Below are positions 54,143 to 64,000 of a stretch of 64,000 nt of DNA, one piece after another. Every line of letters begins with the position of its first letter. Position 1 is the stretch's first letter. The position numbers were made by a program, and so were the translations under genes. Under the pieces are notes generated by a model. It was not told where the DNA came from and searched no databases. It saw only the letters and a program-made list of their open reading frames with translations. The DNA is from Paulinella micropora (Eukaryota; Cercozoa; Imbricatea; Euglyphida; Paulinellidae). Location of the stretch: assembly GCA_019918135.1 (NCBI GenBank), contig WBZZ01005239.1, forward strand, positions 145,001 through 209,000, written 5' to 3'.

Positions 54143-55119
54143 TTTCTCCTCCTTATCTCGCCTGTCTGCATACGATTTTGCTCCCTTATTAGGTGGTGGG
54201 CGCATACATCCAGAACGGGAACATGTGTTGCATGGCTAGGTTCCTGTCTCCATGCGCGTCCGTCTAAGCTCACTCTAATTTCTTTGCATTTCTCATTCAT
54301 TTCATATTCACTGTCTGATCTATCTTTATAATTGTATCTTTTCGCTTCCTTACCTTTCCTTTCAATGCCTTCTGCAACACCTTTATTTTTCTTTTTCTAC
54401 TTTTTTTCTCTTTTACATTCTGGGTAAGGAAGGATGAATTGCACTAGCAGTACTAGTACTGGAGCAAGGTGTCTTCCGATTCCTCGCTGGAGGACATCGC
54501 CTCAGATCAAGAATGGTCAAACAACAGTAGAGTTATATGAGTCGCGAAACAATTTACGGAAGAGTTTCAGGTATTTTGTAAAATTTTGTATGCATTTTAG
54601 GCATTTTCTGTATGCCCACATGATATAAGAAAAATACTGAAAAACGCCTGGAATTTCGCGTCCACGGCGGTCCACGGCTGTGGACCCGTACGGGTGTTGG
54701 ATCAACCCTTGCATGATACACTCGCACACACTATCTAATGCTTAGATTAGTTACTATAGACCTACTCGTCTAGCTAGCTTGTCTACTCTCTGTCCATCCA
54801 AAGAAAGAAATAAAATATGTTTAAGAGGAAAAAGAGAATGAACTATACTAGTGCTAGTAGTGTACATGTGGCCAGCTGCAGTCTCATTGGGCACCCACAC
54901 ACGTCGAGTCCTTATACTAAAGGAAAGTATGTGTTACTAATGTCTATGTGCCTGCTACTGGATTCCGCCAGGCATCCATTATAAGTCACTTTCAAGTTCC
55001 ATAAAAACAATATTTTCCAATTTTTTTTATTAAAATTAATATTAAATCTTTCATTTCATATATTAAAATCAATAAAAATTTAATATAACTATTAATATTA
55101 CCGCTCGGTCAGTGTCATT

Positions 55120-55154
<35 letters not shown>

Positions 55155-57796
55155 AGACTTAGTCATTTTTTGTGTGATGCCCCCTGGCAACACAGACTTT
55201 GAACTATTATTATTTCAAATAAAATATATTATTTTTCATCGTACATGCGAAAAACAATGCAAACTGGGGCCGCTGTATGCCCCGTCATAATTTTTTAAAA
55301 TGTAATTCTGTAAAAAGTATCCTCATATTTAGGCTGCAAATTAAAAGCATGAAAATATATGATACTGAAGCGAAACAAAAAAGCACGTTTTTGAACACAT
55401 GAATAAATGAAAAATAAGCTCAACTAAACTATCTAATCAACTATGTTTGCAAAGGGTGATGGGGACTGATGATGTGTAAGCACAAAAAATGATATACTCA
55501 AATATATGGAGGTCAAATAGTGTAGGAAAGACAAATTAGAAGCATGAAAATATATGATACTGAAGCGAAACAAAAAAGCACGTTTTTGAACACATGAATA
55601 AATGAAAAATAAGCTCAACTAAACTATCTAATCAACTGTGTTTGCAAAGGGTGATGGGGACTGATGATGTGTAAGCACAAAAAAAGATATACTCAAATAT
55701 ATGGAGGTCAAATAGTGTAGGAAAGACATAATATTAGATAAATAAATATACAATAATTTTGAAAAATAAAACTTTCTTTTCAAATAAGTAAACATAAAAA
55801 ACAAAACCTGTGCACATTTTTCATATCTCTAGCCTATAAACTAGCTACATACAGAAGGAGAGAGCAAGACAATAAATGAAACCTCTTCCAAGAAGGGGCA
55901 AAACCAGATAGTAAACATAAAAAACAAGCATCTATGAGGAAGTTGAAAAAGGAAAAAGTGTATCATGTCTGAGTGTCTCTCTCTCTACGTCTAGTACGTA
56001 TACGTGTTTTTGGAAATCAAAATGCCAATTCCAAACACATAACAGACACAATGTCATAAACACACAACACCTCAGACAGTTCACAAGTGTGTAACACCGC
56101 ACGCACACACCACTCGACACTAATCAACACAACAGAGCCTGTCTGTTGCAATGTCCGCACAATTCAATAAGATTTCGTTTCTCCTTCATGAAAATGTTCG
56201 TAAAATACGTGATAGTTCTCCACAAACATGTCATCTCTCATTCGCACCTCCAACTGTAACAACTTCTTTTGCTCCTCAGCTCTTATCTGTGCCTTAATCC
56301 CTCCCTCAGGGGTCATCCTATCGAGCACTCTAATTAATGACCTACTTAATAGCTTTTTTCAATTGCTTCTTAGCTCTTTTCGAGAGAGAGAACCTACACT
56401 GATCACATACGAAGTGAGACGCTACTCTATCCCACTGCTCTATCCGTTCTCAATCTATCGGTGGCATTAATTAAACTGAACTATTCTGTCTATCCTTTAG
56501 ACGTAAGAGAAGAAAAAGAAAAATTATCCTACTGCTTTGTGCCTACCTTCAAGTACTTTATTAATACCTAGTATGACCCCATCAATCTTAACGCTAACTC
56601 CTACTGGTGTGCCAAGATATGATAAAATATGTGCTTCTTTCCACTTCTCACGTTCACATTCGCTGTCAGGCAGCGCTATCTCGATCAAGGTCACGTTAGC
56701 TCCTCTTAATCAGAGCAATACACCGCCTTTTAAATCGAGTGGACTCTCTGCCACTCTGCTCTCATATCTCTGTACTTATTAATACCTTTTCTCTAGGTAA
56801 GGCTTTTCCTCTTTTCTGGTAAGACTCAGGCTTTTCTGTTCTCAATTTTTTGGAATTGTAAGGTAATGGATCTACTGAGAAAGTCGCGGTCTCTATCTCG
56901 TTGTGCGGACTGAACCCCGAGCCAATCAAGGCTCATAACTTTTAAGCAGTTAAAGCTTTGCGGTTTATACAAAGGTTAGTAGTGTTCTTCACGGTAAAGC
57001 CAAGTGTCCGGTCACAATATTAATAAAGAGACAAATCAGAACACAGACAATCATTAATCAGTCCTTGCCCTTTGGTGAAAGGAAGGAAAAGTGACACGTT
57101 ACTACTCAAAACTGAAACTACACGTCACTAAACATGAAATTCCAGATAAATAACTTTCAGATAAATTACTCAATAAAGGTAATAGTATGGAAATACTAAA
57201 GTTCAGGACTGAAATTAAGTATTAGTGACAAAAAGGCAATTGATTGCATCCGTCTAACTTAGGATAAAATTATTATTACTACTAGACTAAAACTGAATTG
57301 ATAAGTCTATGGGAATAACGCTTACATGCTTCCTTTTCAGCTCTACAGTATTGCTACACGAAAAGCACTGACAAGTATTCTCTTCAATGATAGAAGTTAT
57401 AGTGCTTGTGTAAAATTAAATGTAATAAAACCATAGTGTTTGTCACGATAAAATTGAGTGCCATAAACTGCAAAGGGCCCCCCTACGCCCACCCCGCCTC
57501 CCCGCGCGACAGCGCGGCGGCGCGGCGAGGTGGAGTCGGCAGCGCGGGGTTGGCGTTGGCCCCCCCACTGCTTCAGGTACACATGCCCTGCGGGCCAAAA
57601 CACCTCTCTAACTACATCTATTACACCTCGGCTCTGCCGGACCCGAAATCTTTTGCAAGCGGAAACGCAGTATGTGATGGAAGGATCAAACTAAAAGCTA
57701 AAAGAAACACAATCTCAATTATAGAATAATAACTGAAAGCTAAAAAATAGGTACATAGATAGATAGATCGGAAGCGATGAATTGCTACCGTGCTCG
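54141..57796. other. Long intergenic region without a convincing gene
   Basis: A+T-rich. It holds a run of 33 C (55121-55153), a 195-bp tandem duplication (55338-55727), an unpaired stretch of scattered short frames, and a sharply GC-rich island of about 110 bp at 57475-57590. None of the short open frames shows a domain or splice support. Confidence 0.5.
55338..55727. repeat. 195-bp tandem duplication, two copies
   Basis: 55338-55532 and 55533-55727 are nearly identical (AGCATGAAAATATATGATAC...GGTCAAATAGTGTAGG). Confidence 0.9.
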
Positions 57797-59380
57797 TCAA
57801 ACCACAGGATCATCCATGCCGTCGTAGAGGGATGCCCTTGGGGTGGGGTCAGCCGCATCGATTTCAGGCATGTGACCAGAGGATTCAGAGTTGGTCGCCT
57901 TGGATTGCGAACGTAATCGGGACAGCTGATTATATGAGGTTGAGTTGGTCGCGTTGGATTGCGGGCGCGGCACAGTGGACAGGTGATTCATGGACCTAGA
58001 CGAAGCGTTGGCTTGCGAACGCGGTGCCCTGCCAGAGGGTCCGATCGCGACTTCCGCGACTAGACTTCTTGTGGGGATAAGAGGTGAGACACGGGCAGAG
58101 TTACTTCCGCTAACTAGTGCAGTTGAGACACGCCTGTTATCGATCGCAGGAGAAGAGCCCCTCATGGCAGTTCTTTCCAGACTTCTTGTGGGGGTAAGGG
58201 GTGAGCTTCCGCTAACTAGTGCAGTTGAGACACGCCTGTTATCGATCGCAGGAGAAGAGCCCCTCATGGCAGTTCTTTCCAGACTTCTTGTGGGGGTAAG
58301 AGGTGAGCTTCCGCTAACTAGTGCAGTTGAGACACGCCTGTTATCGATTGCAGGAGAAGAGCCCCTCATGGCAGTTCTTTCCAGACTTCTTGTGGGGGTA
58401 AGAGGTGAGCTTCCGCTAACTTGTGCAGTTGAGACACGCCTGTTATCGATCGCAGGAGAAGAGCCCCTCATGGCAGTTCTTTCCACAACTCTTCGGGATA
58501 AGATAGGACTGGCTCGATTGGAATCCGGGCGGAGGACTTGGGACAAACGTGAAGACGATCGCGAATGGGAGGGCGAATGGGAGGACGATTTACCAGTTGT
58601 CACTTGCTGAAAAGGCATAGGTGCATCAGTTCCCACATGGCGAAGAGACACAGGTGGCGAGTCGGACGCTCCTTTGCCGATCGACAGAGAGCGTGAATGA
58701 GAGATGGACGGGGAAGCAGTAGGTGAAACCCGGGCTAGCACCGGTAGATCGGACGGCGTAAGCTTGTCCGATGCATATGTAGAGCTCGAATGGGCGGTCA
58801 TCTGGGAAACATGAGTTAGCACTTGCAGAACGGTTACAGACGAAGGTGCTTCGTCTGTAACCCGGGCTAGCACCGGTGGATCGGACGGCGTAAGCTTGTC
58901 CGATGCATATGTAGAGCTCGAATGAGTGGTCATCTGGGAAAGATGAGCAGTTGGCACTTGCAGAACGGTTACAGACGAAGATGTATCAGTTCCCACGTGG
59001 AAAACATACATATCTGGCGAGTCGGACGCTGCTTTACCTATTGACACAGAGTGAGCGATGATCGGGGAAATCACATCAGGTGCAGGACCCGGGGGGGGGG
59101 GGGGGTGGGTGGGGGGGATGGGGACGATTTACCAGTAGTTGTCAATTGCAGACCAGGCAAATATGTGTCACTTTCCACACGGCGAACAGACACACTTGGC
59201 GAGTCGGACGCTGCTTTCGACATCGACACAGAGCGCGTATACGCTGCTTTCGACATCGACACAGAGCGCGTATAAGCGGGTATATCAGGTGAATCCCGGG
59301 CCGGCGTCGATCGTAGATTAGACTCTCTAGCTCGCTGACCCACGGACCGACATGAGCTGGCCACGGAAGCTATACAAACA
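57797..59380 (-). CDS. Ser/Thr/Pro-rich repeat protein
   Basis: The 425-residue frame (59074-57797) is Ser/Thr/Pro/Arg-rich and probably disordered. Its centre has four tandem 34-residue repeats ('SLERTAMRGSSPAIDNRR' plus 'VSTALVSGSSPLTPTR'), encoded by a 102-bp repeat with markers at 58121, 58223, 58325 and 58427. Upstream on the same strand (59380-59120) are related modules ('SVSMSKAASDSPSVSVRR'), separated by a poly-G tract (about 59091-59116), so the gene probably starts further right, near the (ATT)n tract. No domain is recognised. Length-variable repeats and Ser/Thr density suit a phosphorylated scaffold or surface protein; that is a guess. Confidence 0.45.
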
Positions 59381-59397
59381 TACGCAGGCTGTTTATT

Positions 59398-59420
59398 ATT
59401 TTCATTATTATTACTACTAC

Positions 59421-59469
<49 letters not shown>

Positions 59470-59472
59470 GTA

Positions 59473-59517
<45 letters not shown>

Positions 59518-59543
59518 AATTGTTGTTATTATTGTTATTATCA

Positions 59544-59604
<61 letters not shown>

Positions 59605-59605
59605 T
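59398..59605. repeat. (ATT)n microsatellite, interrupted
   Basis: ATT units with TAC, CAT and GTT interruptions. Confidence 0.95.
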
Positions 59606-59874
59606 GGACACCGTGATAGCCCAGTGGTCAAGTTCAACCATCTGGGCCCTGTCGCCAGTTCGATTCCCGTCGGTGCCACCAGTATTTTCATTGAACATAC
59701 CGGTCCGCCTGGACCAGTATTTTCATTGAACATACCGGTCCGTCTGGAAGTGTTGGAACTGTCCTTGCGGGGGTGTCATTAGAGCCTATCGTCAATTCTT
59801 CGTACTCCTTTCACGGGTGAGACGATGGAGGCGCATGTGCAGAAATGCATCAGCCATTGACAGAGAAGCACTAT
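59606..59874 (+). mobile_element. tRNA-derived SINE, two-core subfamily
   Basis: Same parts as the copy at 50518; two cores, AGAAATGCAT body variant. Confidence 0.88.
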
Positions 59875-59876
59875 TG

Positions 59877-60076
<200 letters not shown>

Positions 60077-60308
60077 GGACACCGTGATAGCCCAGTGGTC
60101 AAGTTCTACCATCTGGGCCCTGTCGCCAGTTCGATTCCCGTCGGTGCCACCAGTATTTTCATTGAACATACCGGCCCGTCTGGAAGTGTTGGAACTGCCC
60201 GTGCGGGGGTGTCATTAGAGCCTATCGTCAATTCTTCGTACTCCCCTCACGGGTGACGATGGAGGCGCATGTGCAGATTTGCATCAGCCATTGACAGAGA
60301 AGCACTAT
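60077..60308 (+). mobile_element. tRNA-derived SINE, one-core subfamily
   Basis: One 33-bp core and the AGATTTGCAT body variant. Confidence 0.88.
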
Positions 60309-60432
60309 TATTATTATTATTATTATTTATTATCCCTGAAGGTGTTGGAGAAGGGGGTGGGGGGTTTGGGAGAAGGGGGGAAATGAAAATTGTGTACCCC
60401 CCACCCCCACCCCCCTTTTCCGCACCCCTGTC

Positions 60433-60950
60433 GGAATAAATCATGGCTTGTGGGAACGAAGGAGTTCGGAGCTCATATTTGCAGGGTGGTTAGCCCCAGA
60501 CTCGATGTTGATGCTAATATGATTTTTTTGGAATTAACGCAAATATTTGCGTTAGGTGAGTGTCCTGAACGCCAAAATTCCTTTTTTTTTGCACGCCAAT
60601 CGGAATAAATCATGGTTTGTGTGAACCAGGAGGAGTTGGGAGCTCATATTGGCAGGGTGGTTAGCCCCAGACTCGATCTTGATGCTGATGTGATTTTTTT
60701 GGAATTCACGCAAATATTTGCCTTAGGGGAGTGTCCTGAATGCCAAATTTCCTTGTTTTTTTGGCCTTTTTTTGCACCCTCGTCGGAATAAATCACGGTT
60801 TGTGGGAACCAGGAGGAGTTGGGAGCTCATATTGACAGGGTGGCTAGCCCCAGACTCGATCTTGATGCTGGTATAATTTTTTGGAATTCGCGCAAATATT
60901 TGCGTTAGGGGAGTGTACTGAATGCCAAATTTCCTTATTTTTTGGCAGTA
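60433..60950. repeat. Three tandem units of about 170-185 bp
   Basis: Each begins GGAATAAATCATGG and contains GGGAGCTCATATTG, GGTTAGCCCCAGACTCGAT and CGCAAATATTTGC, which is itself a palindrome. Confidence 0.85.
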
Positions 60951-60951
60951 C

Positions 60952-61302
60952 TTGCCGGTGCCCCCGGCAATTGAACGCACCCTGTCGACGGGGCAGGGGG
61001 GCCCTCCCGGGAACCCCAGCCCTGTGATTGTACGTACCCGTTCTGGTCGCGGATGGCACCCACACCTGAAAATTGAGGTTTTTTTGCCACCAGGCGCCTG
61101 TGAGGCACCTCCGGCAATTCAACGTACCCTGTCGAAGGGAAAGGGGGGGGTCCGGGGAGCCCTGCGATTGTACGTACCCGTTCTGGTCGCGGGTGGCACC
61201 CACACATGAAAATTGAGGTTTTTTGCCATCAGGCGCCCTTTGCGGCACCTCCGGCAATTCAACGTACCTGTCGAAGGGAAAGGGGGCGGGAGGGGGGGAG
61301 CG

Positions 61303-61342
<40 letters not shown>

Positions 61343-61345
61343 GGG
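60952..61345. repeat. GC-rich tandem units of about 143 bp ending in a poly-G tract
   Basis: CCGGCAATT(C/G)AACG...GGTCGCGG(A/G)TGGCACCCACAC recurs at about 60963, 61109 and 61252. A G run of roughly 40 follows (61302-61341). Confidence 0.85.
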
Positions 61346-61480
61346 GGGCCCTCCAAAAAGTGATAAGAAGTGGGGCTGGCGGGGTTTGATGCGCGAAGCG
61401 CACCGGTAAACCATCCTTTCAGGTCTTGGCGCAGCCTCTAGTTATTATTATTATTATTATTATTACTATTATTATTATTC

Positions 61481-61963
61481 CTTGGAGTGTTGACTGTGAC
61501 ATATTTGAGGGAAATCCCGATGAAAAAACCTAGTCACACTTGCTAAACAGAGTTCCACCCAATGGCCTCAAGGCGTTAAACTGTGACGCCAACTCATAAC
61601 CCTTTGGTGGTAGATGCTGGGGAGGAGGGTCGTTGCGCGCGTAAAAGATCTTAAACTCCGCATATGCTGGTTGATAGCCCAGGACCCAGCAGACACCAGA
61701 TTGTTATGGGTGGGGTTTTGAGGCAGCTCTAGCAACCGCGCTTGGTGTATGCACTTGCACATTCGGTGACGTCTTGCAAGAGGTTGCTGGGACTGCGGAA
61801 TAACCTCGGCTTAGTGCAGTCTTGCCCTCAGGAGCTCCATCGGTGGCCCCGATCATCAGGCGAGAGACTGACACGGGGGGGTGGAGGACCTCGAACAAGG
61901 GTATTGGAGGCTTATGTCCGTTGAGGATATGCCATTAGCTGCATCAGTACGCCTCAGATATAG
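61481..61963 (+). repeat. Unclassified interspersed repeat, about 483 bp, full copy
   Basis: Starts CTTGGAGTGTTGACTGTGAC directly after an (ATT)n tract and ends CGCCTCAGATATAG directly before another. It is almost identical to 63501-64000. No clear coding frame. (ATT)n tails suggest spread by reverse transcription, but the family is unknown. Confidence 0.88.
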
Positions 61964-61991
61964 TATTATTATTATTATTATTATCATTATC

Positions 61992-62261
61992 GGACACCGT
62001 GATAGCCCAGTGGTCAAGTTCTACCATCTGGGCCCTGTCGCCAGTTCGATTCCCGTCGGTGCCACCAGTATTTTCATTGAACATACCGATCCATCTGGAC
62101 CAGTATTTTCATTGAACATACCGGCCCGTCTGGAAGTGTTGGAACTGCCCTTGCGGGGGTGTCATTAGAGCTTATCGTCAATTCTTCGTACTCCCCTCAC
62201 GGGTGAGACGATGGAGGCGCATGTGCAGAAATGCATCAGCCATTGACAGAGAAGCACTATT
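61992..62261 (+). mobile_element. tRNA-derived SINE, two-core subfamily
   Basis: Two cores, AGAAATGCAT variant. It follows the 483-bp repeat across a short (ATT)n. Confidence 0.88.
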
Positions 62262-62291
62262 ATCATTATCATTATTATTATTATTGTTATT

Positions 62292-62522
62292 GGACACCGT
62301 GATAGCCCAGTGGTCAAGTTCTACCATCTGGGCCCTGTCGCCAGTTCGATTCCCGTCGGTGCCACCAGTATTTTCATTGAACATACCGGTCCGTCTGGAA
62401 GTGTTGGAACTGCCCGTGCAGGGGTGTCATTAGAGCCTATCGTCAATTCTTCGTACTCCCCTCACGGGTGAGACGATGGAGGCGCATGTGCAGATTTGCA
62501 TCAGCCATTGACAGAGAAGCAC

Positions 62523-62525
<3 letters not shown>
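62292..62525 (+). mobile_element. tRNA-derived SINE, one-core subfamily
   Basis: One core, AGATTTGCAT variant. Confidence 0.88.
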
Positions 62526-62559
<34 letters not shown>

Positions 62560-62563
62560 AATT

Positions 62564-62832
62564 GGACACCGTGATAGCCCAGTGGTCAAGTTCTACCATC
62601 TGGGCCCTGTCGCCAGTTCGATTCCCGTCGGTGCCACCAGTATTTTCATTGAACATACCGGTCCGTCCGGACCAGTATTTTCATTGAACATACCGGTCCG
62701 TCTGGAAGTGTTGGAACTGTCCTTGCGGGGGTGTCATTAGAGCCTATCGTCAATTCTTCGTACTCCCCTCACGGGTGAGACGATGGAGGCGCATGTGCAG
62801 AAATGCATCAGCCATTGACAGAGAAGCACTAT

Positions 62833-62833
<1 letters not shown>
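62564..62833 (+). mobile_element. tRNA-derived SINE, two-core subfamily
   Basis: Two cores, AGAAATGCAT variant. Confidence 0.88.
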
Positions 62834-62902
<69 letters not shown>

Positions 62903-62903
62903 T

Positions 62904-63137
62904 GGACACCGTGATAGCCCAGTGGTCAAGTTCTACCATCTGGGCCCTGTCGCCAGTTCGATTCCCGTCGGTGCCACCAGTATTTTCATTGAACATACCG
63001 GTCCGTCTGGAAGTGTTGGAACTGCCCGTGCGGGGGTGTCATTAGAGCCTATCGTCAATTCTTCGTACTCCCCTCACGGGTGAGACGATGGAGGCGCATG
63101 TGCAGATTTGCATCAGCCATTGACAGAGAAGCACTAT
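62904..63137 (+). mobile_element. tRNA-derived SINE, one-core subfamily
   Basis: One core, AGATTTGCAT variant. Confidence 0.88.
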
Positions 63138-63205
63138 TATTATTATTATTATTATTATTATTATCATTATTATTATTATCATTATTATTATCATTATTAT
63201 TATGT

Positions 63206-63453
63206 GGCACCGCGACAGTCCAGTGGTCAAGTTCAATACCATCTGGGACCTGTCGCCAGTTCGATTCCCGTAGGTGCCAGTATTTTCAGTGTGTTTTCTT
63301 TGAAGGTATTGGTCTGTCTGGAAGGCTTGGAGCTGCCCTGCGGGAGCTGCCCTGCGGGGGTGTCAGTAGAACTATCGGTCAAATCTTCGTACTCCCCTCG
63401 CGGGTGAGAAAATGACATGCAGATTTGCATCCGCCATTGACAGAGAAGCACTA

Positions 63454-63455
<2 letters not shown>
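63206..63455 (+). mobile_element. tRNA-derived SINE, divergent member
   Basis: The head begins GGCACCGCGACAGTCCAGTGG, which pairs better with the CGGTGCC end of the tRNA-like part in the other copies than their own GGACACCG does. The core is altered, and CCCTGCGGGAGCTG is duplicated near 63340. It may stand closer to an older form of the family. Confidence 0.75.
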
Positions 63456-63500
<45 letters not shown>

Positions 63501-63501
<1 letters not shown>

Positions 63502-64000
63502 TTGGAGTGTTGACTGTGACATATTTGAGGGAAATCCCGATGAAAAAACCTAGTCACACTTGCTAAACAGAGTTCCACCCAATGGCCTCAAGGCGTTAAA
63601 CTGTGACGCCAACTCATAACCCTTTGGTGGTAGATGCTGGGGAGGAGGGTCGTTGCGCGCGTAAAAGATCTTAAACTCCGCATATGCTGGTTGATAGCCC
63701 AGGACCCAGCAGACACCAGATTGTTATGGGTGGGGTTTTGAGGCAGCTCTAGCAACCGCGCTTGGTGTATGCACTTGCACATTCGGTGACGTCTTGCAAG
63801 AGGTTGCTGGGACTGCGGAATAACCTCGGCTTAGTGCAGTCTTGCCCTCAGGAGCTCCATCGGTGGCCCCGATCATCAGGCGAGAGACTGACACGGGGGG
63901 GTGGAGGACCTCGAACAAGGGTATTGGAGGAACAAGGGTATTGGAGGCTTATGTCCGTTGAGGATATGCCATTAGCTGCATCAGTACGCCTCAGATATAG
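63501..64000 (+). repeat. Unclassified interspersed repeat, about 500 bp, second copy
   Basis: Nearly identical to 61481-61963, with a 17-bp tandem duplication (GAACAAGGGTATTGGAG) near 63913-63947. It runs to the window end. Confidence 0.88.

Noticed and set aside
54434-54628. A 64-residue frame with some coding-like composition
   Set aside because: Short, without domain, neighbours or splice signals; the surrounding DNA is non-coding.
57406-57729. Frames across the GC-rich island at 57475-57590
   Set aside because: They are open on both strands because of GC composition, and no conserved motif is seen.

Overview
This is nuclear DNA of a eukaryote, most likely a protist or alga. The evidence is short GT-AG introns (about 40-100 nt) that hold reading phase across many junctions, tRNA-derived SINEs, LTR retrotransposons, dense microsatellites and low gene density. 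I cannot name the organism.

Layout. 1-8.3 kb: a decayed Ty3/gypsy LTR retrotransposon whose left end lies outside the window. 8.3-10.85 kb: an (AAT)n tract, a reverse-strand SINE and a GA-rich minisatellite array. 10,849-39,083: a large DNA transposon with long, diverged terminal inverted repeats (about 0.5 kb) that sits inside the GA array. It carries two spliced genes pointing outward. Gene A (minus, 14534 to about 11600) joins a DUF7869-like segment, a SAP motif and an RG-rich tail. Gene B (plus, about 35.9-38.5 kb) encodes a long charged coiled coil followed by a spliced, unrecognised C-terminal region. A 20,794-bp Polinton-like element (14,923-35,716) has landed between the two gene starts. 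It has 145-bp TIRs and a 6-bp target duplication (CATTCC). Without this insert the outer element would be about 7.4 kb.

The Polinton-like element carries a retroviral-type integrase, a protein-primed DNA polymerase B, a packaging ATPase, an adenain-like protease, minor and major capsid proteins, and a long tail-fibre-like protein ending in an S74-type chaperone domain. Several small unknowns fill the rest. It is A+T-rich compared with its surroundings. Its TIRs are almost identical, so insertion was recent, yet several reading frames are already broken.

39-54 kb is gene-poor and built from clusters of short palindromic words: AAGGTATACCTT, CAATGCATGCATTG and AAGATT..AATCTT. It also holds a 423-bp inverted repeat, an internally deleted Ty1/copia element with matching 311-bp LTRs, a 1.3-kb purine-only stretch, a class I methyltransferase-like gene (46.8-47.4 kb) and an unrecognised gene at 51.9-52.9 kb. 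54-57.8 kb is largely non-coding. 57.8-59.4 kb encodes a Ser/Thr/Pro-rich repeat protein on the minus strand. 59.4-64 kb is a train of tRNA-derived SINEs joined by (ATT)n, alternating between two subfamilies, with two copies of an unclassified repeat of about 490 bp.
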